A stretch of 64,000 nucleotides of DNA from Sandaracinaceae bacterium. Lineage in GTDB: Bacteria > Myxococcota_A > Polyangia > Polyangiales > Sandaracinaceae. The DNA lies in NCBI GenBank assembly GCA_040218145.1, contig JAVJQK010000044.1, positions 1 through 64,000 on the forward strand, written 5' to 3'. Below the pieces are notes generated by a model. It made no database searches and was not told the origin of the DNA. It saw nothing but the letters and a program-made list of their open reading frames with translations. Every line of letters starts with the position of its first letter. Position 1 is the first letter of the stretch. A program made the translations under genes and the position numbers. Positions 1 to 6,969 of this stretch are shown piece by piece.

Positions 1-121
1 AGCTCCGGCCTGATCGCGCGACCTCTTCACCGACCTCAGCGGCCTTCGGGACGCTGGGGTGTGGGCGTTCCGTCTCGGTGAGTGCCGTGGGGCGCTCGGC
101 GGCGTTGAATCGGGCTCAGCG

Positions 122-314
122 GCAGCAGCCTCTCGCCCGTCATCGAGCACCAGACACACGCGCCGTCGCACTTGCCGCAATCGGCCTTGTCGCAGACCCC
201 GGTCCGGCTCTCTGCTCCTCCGCAGCAGCAGCCTCTCGCCCGTCATCGAGCACCAGACACACGCGCCGTCGCACTTGCCGCAATCGGCCTTGTCGCAGAC
301 CCCGGTCCGGCTCT
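122..314. repeat. Direct repeat of about 90 bp, two copies
   Basis: Bases 122-211 and 225-314 are near-identical with an offset of 103 bp. Read on the minus strand, one frame of each copy gives a short Cys-rich peptide containing VCDKADCGKCDGACVWC. This resembles the Cys-rich modules of exported proteins in this window. The frame is lost between the copies, so it is more likely a decayed coding fragment than a working gene. Confidence 0.75.
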
Positions 315-348
315 TGCTCCTCTGCGCGGCTCTTGCTCCTCTGTGCTC

Positions 349-567
349 GCGTTCGCTTCGGTTCGGCTCTTGCTTCGCGCGCAATCGGCCTTGTCACAGA
401 CCCCGGTCCGGCTCTTGCTCCTCTCACATGTTGCTTGCTCCTCTCACATGTTGCTCCGCGCGGTCGGCCGCTGGACCGGCGCGCGGCCGATCCGGCCTTG
501 TCACAGACCCCGGTCCGGCTCTTGCTCCCCGGCCGCGTTCGCTTCGGTTCGGCTCTTGCTTCGCGCG
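349..567. repeat. Interspersed short direct repeats
   Basis: A 33-bp element occurs at 349-381 and 535-567. A 35-bp element with core GACCCCGGTCCGGCTC occurs at 387-421 and 494-529, and also inside the two copies of the larger repeat upstream. A 22-bp element containing CTCACATGTTGCT is repeated in tandem with a 20-bp period at 414-455. The elements are joined in different orders, which suggests repeated local duplication and recombination. Confidence 0.7.
462..492. repeat. Hairpin module, copy 1
   Basis: The arms GGTCGGCCGC (462-471) and GCGGCCGATC (483-492) pair over 10 bp with one G-U wobble around an 11-base loop. The same hairpin recurs at 567-597. Confidence 0.6.
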
Positions 568-597
568 GTCGGCCGCTGGACCGGCGCGCGGCCGATC
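567..597 (-). terminator. Hairpin module, copy 2; possible terminator
   Basis: This is the same 10-bp stem (567-576 with 588-597) as at 462-492. It begins 17 nt after the stop codon of the lipoprotein gene at 614-1516, which is a position suited to transcript termination or 3' end protection. No U-tract follows, so factor-independent termination is not assured. Confidence 0.35.
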
Positions 598-613
598 CAG
601 CGGTCGAATCGCA

Positions 614-1516
614 TCAACGAGCGATGAGCTGGATGCCGTTGACCGCGGCGGTGGGCAGCGTGGCGGCGCCGGTGGCTGCGAGGTCCAGCGTGAGGGTGTC
701 CTCGGTGTGCATCGGCGAGACGTAGTAGTTGCCGCCGTCGCCCGCGCCCTCGAGCAAGTCGTAGGTGCCGTCGAAGGTGGGCATGACCGCGCCCATGACG
801 CTGTCGGAGCCGACGTCGAGGGTGAAGGTGGCCATGTGGCTCGCGGGGAAGCCGCCGCCACGACCGATGTAGACGACGACGTCGTAGCCGTCCGGGAAGT
901 GCGCGTTGAGGTTCTCGATCGTGAACGTGGCGTCGCCCATGCGCTGCCAGGACCGGCAGCCCTGGAACATCATGGTGTGATCCGCTGACGGTCCACCCGA
1001 GAGCGTGGTGGTCTCGATGTCCTGACAGGACCAGCTCACCGCGACGCCAGTGGCGACGCCGTCCGCGCCGACCAGGTCGGCCTTCATGCCATCGTCACCC
1101 TGCCCCGGGCCCGCGCCGAGCGCGTTGTTCCAGCTCGCCGTCGGAGTCTGCCCGGCCTCGTCCGTCTCCTCGAGGGTGGGCGAGTCGTCCCAGCTCACGC
1201 CGATTGTGGACGGGATGGCCGTCTCGCAGGTGTCCCCACGGAAGCCGGTTCCGTCGCAGTCGCAGACCGGCGCGTCTGCCGGGGCGGAGCAGGTGCCGCC
1301 GTTCATGCAGGGGTTCGGGTCACACGGGTCCGGTCGGCCCGCGTCACCGGGACCCGCGTCGTCGTCGCCAGGCCCCGCGTCGTCGTCGCCAGGCCCCGCG
1401 TCGCTCGAGATGCCGGAGTCGTCGCCGACCCCGGTATCCGGGGGGGTCACGACGCCGTCGTCACACCCGCCCAGAAGGAGAAGAATTCCACAAACTAGGA
1501 TTATTACCCTGTACAT
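614..1516 (-). CDS. Lipoprotein with EGF-like domain
   Basis: 300 aa, function unknown. A hydrophobic signal ends in the lipobox LLGGC (Cys18), followed by an Asp/Gly linker with the repeat AGPGDDD. Residues 65-97 form a six-Cys EGF-like module (Cys 65, 70, 76, 85, 87, 97). Residues 105-300 are a beta-rich domain ending in NGIQLIAR, which I do not recognise. The ATG at 1516 is chosen because the signal peptide starts there; the frame stays open upstream only as a shadow of the next gene. The first 20 codons are oddly AT-rich for this genome. The upstream FG-GAP lipoprotein ends 29 bp away on the same strand, so the two probably form an operon. Asp follows the lipid Cys. Confidence 0.8.
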   Translation of the reverse strand: MYRVIILVCGILLLLGGCDDGVVTPPDTGVGDDSGISSDAGPGDDDAGPGDDDAGPGDAGRPDPCDPNPCMNGGTCSAPADAPVCDCDGTGFRGDTCETAIPSTIGVSWDDSPTLEETDEAGQTPTASWNNALGAGPGQGDDGMKADLVGADGVATGVAVSWSCQDIETTTLSGGPSADHTMMFQGCRSWQRMGDATFTIENLNAHFPDGYDVVVYIGRGGGFPASHMATFTLDVGSDSVMGAVMPTFDGTYDLLEGAGDGGNYYVSPMHTEDTLTLDLAATGAATLPTAAVNGIQLIAR

Positions 1517-1545
1517 GAAACCAGGATACAGCAGATCGGGCGAGC

Positions 1546-3948
1546 TCAGAAGAGGATCGAGCAGCTCGCGGTGGTCTCGGCGGTGTTGTTCTCGTCGCGG
1601 CACTCGACCAGCTCCGCGGGGTCGTTGGCGGTGACGCGGAAGCGCTCGTCGCCGCCGGGCTCGCGGCCGGTGCGGTCGAAGGGGACGGCGAAGGCTTCGG
1701 CCTCGCCGGGGAGAAGATCGCGGGTGGTGGTCACGCGGGTGACCAGGGTGAAGCCGCTCGCGTCCTCCACGAAGACGGCGACCTGCGCGCCGGCCGGAGC
1801 CGCGCTCCAGCCCTGGTTCTGCACGCGGAAGTTGAGGGTCATGGCGTCGGGGCAGCCGAGGAGATCGACCGCGAGATCGATCGGGACGAGGTCGGCGAGG
1901 TTGAGGGCGCCGGGCTGCACGTTGAGGCGGAAGTCGTTGAGCGCGGGCACGCTCCAGTTGGGGCGCTCCACGCGCGGGATCTCGCCGCGCTCGCTCACGT
2001 TGGTCACGTGATAGGTGTGCTGGTTCCAGATGCGGCGCGTGCCGACCCAGTCGCGCGTGGGGCTCGCGAAGACGCGGATGCCGTTGGTGCCGAGGTTCTC
2101 TCCCGCGGCGATGCGGCCCATCTCGCACGTGCCGAGCTCGGGGCGGGAGGGGCACGTCGCGAAGCCGCCGCCGTAGTTGTTGGACGCGATGACGATCTCC
2201 GCCGCGCCGTCGGTGTCGACGTCGACGATGACCGGGTACTCCCAGAGGGTCGCGCTCGTGTTGCACATGCAGAAGCGCACGTTGCCGTCACGGCCGTCGT
2301 AGACGCGGAGCCAGTAGTGGTCGCTGTAGACGACCTCGGCCACGCCGTCGCCGTCGAAGTCGAAGACGCTCGAGCCGGTCTTGCGGCTGCTCGCGTCGTC
2401 CGAGGGCGAGGCCCACTTGAGCGTGCCGTCCGCCTCGAACACGGCGTAGGCGTAGGCGCCAGCCGCCGCGATCTCCGGCTCGGCGTCGTCGTCGAAGTTG
2501 GCGATGGTGGGCGGTCCGCCGCCGCCGACGGTGCCCGCCGCGACGTCGCCCGCGGGCGCCATGCCGGCGTTTAGGTCGAACGGGCCCCAGCGATCGGTGC
2601 CGTCTGCGTTCAGGGCGCGCAGCCAGTGGTCGCCCGCGTAGGGCGAGGGCGTGAAGGCGCTGTGCACGACGACGACCTCGGGCGAGCCGTCGCGATCGAG
2701 ATCGCCGATGGCGGGGTAGCCGTCGAGGAAGTCGGCCGTCCGGTCGTAGAGCGTGCTCCCGTCGGCGCGGTAGGCGACGTTGCCGCCGACGACCTCGAGC
2801 TGCCCGTCGCCGTCGAGATCCGCCGCGGTCGTGTAGTCGCAGGGGCTGTGGGCCGCGGTCGCCCAGCCGCCCGTGCCGACGCAGTCGCGGTGCCATTCGA
2901 GCTCACCCGTGACGCCGTCGAGCACGGTGTAGCGGACGAAGACCTCGGCCGTTCCGTCGGCGTCGAGATCGGCGAGCGCGGGCGCGGCCTGTCCACACGC
3001 CGCGCGCGGATCGCTCGCGCGCCAGAGCAGGGTGCCGTCGTGGTTGAAGGCGATCAGCTCACCCTGCCCGTCCGCGTCGGAGCCGCAGCTGACGATCTCG
3101 TTCCACCCGTCTCCGTCGATGTCGCCGATCGCGACCTGCCCGCCCGGCGTGGTGCGGTGCGCGGGATCGGTCACGTCGAACACGCTCGATCCGTCGGCGC
3201 CGCTCACCGCGCGCAGCACGCCATCGGAGGTGTAGTTGCCGCCCGCGAAGGTGTTGAACACCACGTCCGGGATGTCGTCTTCGTCCGCGTCGCCATCGCC
3301 GTCGTCGTCGTTCAGCGAGGCGACCATGGGCGCCATCATGACCTGGCGATAGGTGGGGAGCGCGGCGCCCGTTCCGTCCCAGTGCCACAGGAGCGTGGGC
3401 AGCACCTCGCCGCCGCTCGGCGCGATCTCGCACGCCTCGCCGCCGGGTTGGGGCAAGCACCGGCCGAGGGTCGGCTCGCAGTACTCGCCCGCGCCGCAGT
3501 CGATGAAGTCCTCGCACGGGGTGTCGGGCAGGAAGCACGCGCCGCTCGCGCAGACCTCGCCGTCGCCGCAGCAGGTGTCCTCGCAGCGCACGTTGGCGCC
3601 GCAGTCCACGCGGCAGATCGCGCCCTCGCAGACCTCGCCCGTGCCGCAGCAGACCGTGCCGCAGAGCGACTCGCGCGGGCAGCACGCGTCGTCGGTGCCG
3701 CACACCTCGCCCGCGCCGCAGCACTCCGCGCCGCAGCTCCGCTCACCGGGCGCGCAGCTCATGGTGGGCGCGTCGGTGCCGGCGTCGGTCGCGCCGTCCA
3801 TCGGCGTGTTCATCACGCAGCGGGAGTCCACGCACGAGAACCCGGCGCCGCAGTCGGCCGAGGTCGCGCACTCGGGCTCGGCGGGGCCGGAGCAGTCGCA
3901 GCCGGAGAGGAGCAGGAGCGAGGAAGCGAAGAGCAGGCGAAGAGGCAT
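1546..3948 (-). CDS. Cys-rich FG-GAP repeat lipoprotein
   Basis: 800 aa. The signal peptide ends in LLLSGC with Cys-Asp-Cys following. Residues about 25-185 carry many Cys pairs (repeated CCGxGEVC), a linker type common in secreted myxobacterial proteins. Residues about 200-640 hold repeated DxDGDGxxE/D calcium-binding loops of FG-GAP/VCBS type, predicted to fold as a propeller. Residues about 680-790 resemble a CARDB-type Ig-like domain. A surface adhesion or recognition role is inferred from the family. The ATG at 3948 is preferred to the GTG at 3957 because GAGAG lies 9-13 nt upstream. It probably heads a two-gene operon with the EGF-like lipoprotein. Confidence 0.85.
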   Translation of the reverse strand: MPLRLLFASSLLLLSGCDCSGPAEPECATSADCGAGFSCVDSRCVMNTPMDGATDAGTDAPTMSCAPGERSCGAECCGAGEVCGTDDACCPRESLCGTVCCGTGEVCEGAICRVDCGANVRCEDTCCGDGEVCASGACFLPDTPCEDFIDCGAGEYCEPTLGRCLPQPGGEACEIAPSGGEVLPTLLWHWDGTGAALPTYRQVMMAPMVASLNDDDGDGDADEDDIPDVVFNTFAGGNYTSDGVLRAVSGADGSSVFDVTDPAHRTTPGGQVAIGDIDGDGWNEIVSCGSDADGQGELIAFNHDGTLLWRASDPRAACGQAAPALADLDADGTAEVFVRYTVLDGVTGELEWHRDCVGTGGWATAAHSPCDYTTAADLDGDGQLEVVGGNVAYRADGSTLYDRTADFLDGYPAIGDLDRDGSPEVVVVHSAFTPSPYAGDHWLRALNADGTDRWGPFDLNAGMAPAGDVAAGTVGGGGPPTIANFDDDAEPEIAAAGAYAYAVFEADGTLKWASPSDDASSRKTGSSVFDFDGDGVAEVVYSDHYWLRVYDGRDGNVRFCMCNTSATLWEYPVIVDVDTDGAAEIVIASNNYGGGFATCPSRPELGTCEMGRIAAGENLGTNGIRVFASPTRDWVGTRRIWNQHTYHVTNVSERGEIPRVERPNWSVPALNDFRLNVQPGALNLADLVPIDLAVDLLGCPDAMTLNFRVQNQGWSAAPAGAQVAVFVEDASGFTLVTRVTTTRDLLPGEAEAFAVPFDRTGREPGGDERFRVTANDPAELVECRDENNTAETTASCSILF

Positions 3949-4101
3949 GCCGATCACTCTCGCCCGAGCGGGCCGCCTCGTCTAGCTACCGAGCCCGAAG
4001 GATCTCGAAGCGCGACGGCCCGATTCTCGGTTCGGGGCGACAGGGAATGCGCCAGCATTTCGAGGAGGCCCGGGAGACGAGGCTCCCAGCCGTGGAGCAA
4101 C

Positions 4102-5262
4102 TCAGCGCGCGCAGCTGACCTCCACGCGAACGCGTTCGCCGTCCGCGAGCCGTAGGCGGTCGGCGCCGCTGCCGGGGCGCGCGGCCGGGTCGTCGGTGAG
4201 GTCGTCGGGCGCCAGCAGGGTGGGGGTGGTCGCGAAGCGCGCCGTGCGCCCGATCGGCACCGCGGCGGCGTGGCGACCTGGGCCGTCGACGTCGACGCGG
4301 TACACGACGGAGGGCTGGCCGCCGCGCGCGAGGCCGTAGCTGCGGGCCCAGGTGTCCCACGCGACCTCGGGCTCGGTCGGGACCGGCGGCTGAGGGAAGG
4401 CGTCGTTGAAGTCGAGCTCGGTGTTCGCCTCCACGAAGACCGAGACCGGGCGGCCCGCCGGGACGCGCGCCTCGTAGCGCGCCGGCAGATCGGCGCGCGG
4501 GGTGGCCACCGTGATCGCGTCGAGCTCTGGCATGATCTCGAGCGCGTCGCCGGCGAAGCGACCGACGTCGGGGTGCTCCTCACGCTGAGGCCCCGCGCGA
4601 TCGCGACGCGGCGGATAGGGTGAGTCGAACGGCACCGGCCGCATGCGCGCGCCCGACGCGTCCACGAACGGCTCGACGACGTCGGTCTCGTCCTCTCGCA
4701 GGTAGCGCCCGGACTCACCGCCCCAGAGACTCGCGCAGGTGATCGCGTCCATCCGCTCCACCGCGCCTCTGTGGAACGACATGCAATAGAACGAGTCGAT
4801 CTCGGGACCCCGGGCGTGCCCCGCCGCGAAGCCCTCCGGCCCTTCGAGGAACACGACCGAGCGGAAGGCCCGTCCGCCCGTCTCGAGGCGTCGGCCGGCC
4901 CAGCGCGGCAGGACGTCGAGGCGCCGGCCCATCGGCCAGGCGTAGCCGGTGTTCATCTGCTGCGCGCCGGGGCGGTTCCCGAGGCCGCGGAGAGACGTGG
5001 CCTGCGTGACCGCGACCGTCTCGAGGCGAGCGCCGTCGTCGTGCTCGATCCACACCGCGATCTGAGCCCGGGCCGTGGGCACGAACCCGATGGCGAGCGC
5101 CCACTCCTCGCACCGGAGCGGCGCGCCGCTGTCGGGAGCGCCCGCGTCGGCAGGCGCGCCGTCCGGAGGTCCCCCCGCGTCCCGCGGCTCCATCGAGTGA
5201 CTGCCGCTGCAGCCGACCAGCGCGATCGTCAGCAAGAGAAATGAACGCATTTCGACGTTCAT
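4102..5262 (-). CDS. Lipoprotein of unknown function
   Basis: About 386 aa. The start of the hydrophobic signal is followed by ALVGC and a Pro/Asp/Gly/Ala linker. The mature part has no motif I recognise. It contains the stretch IAVWIEHDDGARLETV, two Trp-rich segments and an acidic middle, and looks like a mostly beta periplasmic protein. The ATG at 5262 is taken as the start; ATG 5250 and GTG 5289 are also possible. The convergent side holds only a 150-bp gap to the FG-GAP gene, with no terminator I could see. Envelope location is inferred from the lipobox. Confidence 0.7.
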   Translation of the reverse strand: MNVEMRSFLLLTIALVGCSGSHSMEPRDAGGPPDGAPADAGAPDSGAPLRCEEWALAIGFVPTARAQIAVWIEHDDGARLETVAVTQATSLRGLGNRPGAQQMNTGYAWPMGRRLDVLPRWAGRRLETGGRAFRSVVFLEGPEGFAAGHARGPEIDSFYCMSFHRGAVERMDAITCASLWGGESGRYLREDETDVVEPFVDASGARMRPVPFDSPYPPRRDRAGPQREEHPDVGRFAGDALEIMPELDAITVATPRADLPARYEARVPAGRPVSVFVEANTELDFNDAFPQPPVPTEPEVAWDTWARSYGLARGGQPSVVYRVDVDGPGRHAAAVPIGRTARFATTPTLLAPDDLTDDPAARPGSGADRLRLADGERVRVEVSCAR

Positions 5263-5339
5263 CTTGCGCGCTATGGCCGACCAAGTCACGCCGCCCGCGC
5301 GCTGGGGCCAACAGCAGGCGAACGGTCAGAGACGCCGGG

Positions 5340-5882
5340 TCACGCCTCCGTGCGGGGGCGCGTGTCCACGTCGCGCAGCACGCCGGGGTCGTCGACGGGG
5401 ACGGGCGTGAACCCGTGCAGGCGCACCAGGCTTCGCGCGCCTTCGTCCCCGTCGAGGGCGCGGAGGGCCGGGTGGTGCACGCGCGCGAAGCGCACGGGGT
5501 GCCCAGGCTGACCGTCGAAGGTGGGGCGGGCGATCGGGGCAGACGCCGAGGCGAGGGCGGAGACGGACGCGGGACGAACGAAGGGCATGTCGCCGAGCGC
5601 GATGAGGACCGCGTCGGCGTCGACGAGGCGCATGCCCGCCGCGATCGACGCGCCCATGCCCCGCTCGGGGTGTGGGTTCGTGATCAGCTGCGCGTCCAGG
5701 CCCGCGAGCGCAGCGCGGACGGCGTCGGCGTCGTGGCCGAGCACGACCGTGGTGGGGAGCGCGGCGAACGACGCGGCGGCGCGGCGGATCATGGGCACGC
5801 CGTCGAGGGGATGGAGCAGCTTGTTCTCCGGCCCGAAGCGCCGCGACGCGCCCGCCGCGAGCAGGATCACGTGGGTCTTCAT
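5340..5882 (-). CDS. MocA-like molybdenum cofactor nucleotidyltransferase
   Basis: 180 aa, the usual length of the MobA/MocA family. The N-terminal LAAGASRRFGPENKLL is the nucleotide-binding loop (GxSxRFG...K). NPHPERGMGASI and ALGDMPF follow, as in MocA/CoxD-like enzymes that add CMP or GMP to molybdopterin. Its ATG overlaps the TGA of the XdhC gene by 4 bp (ATGA), so the two are translationally coupled. This pairing is known for genes that mature xanthine dehydrogenase-family enzymes. No dehydrogenase subunit gene lies in this window. CTP versus GTP specificity cannot be told from the sequence. Confidence 0.85.
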   Translation of the reverse strand: MKTHVILLAAGASRRFGPENKLLHPLDGVPMIRRAAASFAALPTTVVLGHDADAVRAALAGLDAQLITNPHPERGMGASIAAGMRLVDADAVLIALGDMPFVRPASVSALASASAPIARPTFDGQPGHPVRFARVHHPALRALDGDEGARSLVRLHGFTPVPVDDPGVLRDVDTRPRTEA

Positions 5883-6751
5883 CGGCGCCGCTCGCGGATG
5901 AGCTCGGCGAGGATCGACGCGGCGATCTCCGGCGGGGTGCGCGCGCCGATGTCGAGCCCGACCGGACCGTGGAGGCGATCCATCCGCGGGCCGACGATCG
6001 GCGTGAGGCGCTCTCGGCGCGCGGCCTGGTTGCGTCGGCTCCCGAGGGCGCCGACGTAGAACGCGTCGGAGGGGAGCGCGACGCGAAGGGCGTCGTCGTC
6101 GATCTTGGGGTCGTGGGTGAGCACGACGACCGCGGCGCGTGAATGCAGTCGTTCGCGGAGCGCGTCGGCGGGCCAGGCCACGAGGCGCTCGGCGTCGGGG
6201 AAGCGCGCCTCGGTCAGGAAGCGCGCGCGAGGATCGATCACCGTCACGGCGTAGCCGATCTGACGAGCCATCGGCGCGAGGGCCTGCGCGATGTGCACGC
6301 CGCCGACGATGAGCAGCGACCAGTCCCGCCCGATCGGCTGGAGGAACCGGCCCCCCTCCACGCGCGCCTCGCCCGGATCGAAGGCGGTCCAGCGCTCTTC
6401 GAGTGTCTCCAGATCGACGCTGCGCGTGCCCTCGCCCGGGAGCTCGGTGAGCGGGCTCGCCAGCAGCTCCAGCTCGCCGCCGCAGGGGAGCCCGTGCTGC
6501 CACGCCGTGTCGTCGCTGACGCCGACGGTCCAGCGCTGGGGTCCTCTCTCGAGGGAGGCGCGCGCCCGCTCGAGGGCCTCGGCTTCGACGCACCCGCCCG
6601 AGACGGAGCCTGCGAACGTGCCGTCCTCGACGACCACCAGCGCGCTGCCGACCGGGCACGGCGCCGAGCCCCAGGTCCGCAGCACGACGACCCAGGCGAG
6701 GCGGCGCCCGTCGGCGAGCCAGGAGCGCGCGAGGTCGATGGGATCGCTCAC
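5879..6751 (-). CDS. XdhC/CoxI family molybdoenzyme maturation factor
   Basis: 290 aa. The N-terminal region has RTWGSAPCPVGSALVV and SVSGGCVE, the XdhC_CoxI signature. The C-terminal half is Rossmann-like (LLIVGGVHIAQALAPM, VIDPRARF, VVLTHDPKIDD, YVGALGSRRN), typical of the XdhC_C domain. The family inserts sulfurated Mo cofactor into xanthine dehydrogenase-type enzymes in the cytoplasm. It is the first gene of a two-gene operon with the MocA-like gene. The ATG at 6751 is supported by the start of the conserved domain soon after it. Confidence 0.9.
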   Translation of the reverse strand: MSDPIDLARSWLADGRRLAWVVVLRTWGSAPCPVGSALVVVEDGTFAGSVSGGCVEAEALERARASLERGPQRWTVGVSDDTAWQHGLPCGGELELLASPLTELPGEGTRSVDLETLEERWTAFDPGEARVEGGRFLQPIGRDWSLLIVGGVHIAQALAPMARQIGYAVTVIDPRARFLTEARFPDAERLVAWPADALRERLHSRAAVVVLTHDPKIDDDALRVALPSDAFYVGALGSRRNQAARRERLTPIVGPRMDRLHGPVGLDIGARTPPEIAASILAELIRERRR

Positions 6752-6812
6752 CGCCGGAGCGTAGCGTGATGCGACGGCGGGACAGGCGAAGCCTCGGGAC
6801 TACGTCTCGCTC

Positions 6813-6914
6813 ATGGACGGAAGCATTCCCACGCTGCTGGCGATGTTGCTGGCCCTCGTGCCGGTGTGGATCGTCTGGCATCAGCCCCGACACCGCGACC
6901 CGCACGGGGACTGA
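6813..6914 (+). CDS. Small single-span membrane peptide
   Basis: 33 aa. A short acidic N-terminus is followed by about 19 hydrophobic residues (LLAMLLALVPVWIVW) and a His/Arg/Asp tail, giving one predicted membrane helix. It ends 55 bp before the helicase gene. There is no clear Shine-Dalgarno sequence, so translation is uncertain. A similar 24-aa peptide is encoded at 31920-31994. Function unknown. Confidence 0.4.
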   Translation: MDGSIPTLLAMLLALVPVWIVWHQPRHRDPHGD

Positions 6915-6969
6915 GGACGCGAAAGCTCCTTGAACACCGGGGGGGAACCGGTTAGCCCTCTGTCTCCTC

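Larger units (their letters stand above)
1..613. other. Gene-poor flank built of nested repeats
   Basis: No credible gene lies here. The open frames on both strands are Arg/Pro/Ser/Ala-rich with no signal peptide or domain. The stretch lies downstream of the minus-strand EGF-like lipoprotein gene and reaches the window edge. From about 122 to 598 it is built from repeated modules: a 90-bp unit twice, a 35-bp unit four times (from about 183, 286, 387 and 494), a 33-bp unit twice, a 22-bp unit twice and a hairpin twice. I see nothing recognisable in 1-121. A gene lying further left could own part of this flank. Confidence 0.7.

Noticed and set aside
1-600. CRISPR-like repeats
   Set aside because: Repeat units differ in length and order, and there are no regular spacers or cas genes.
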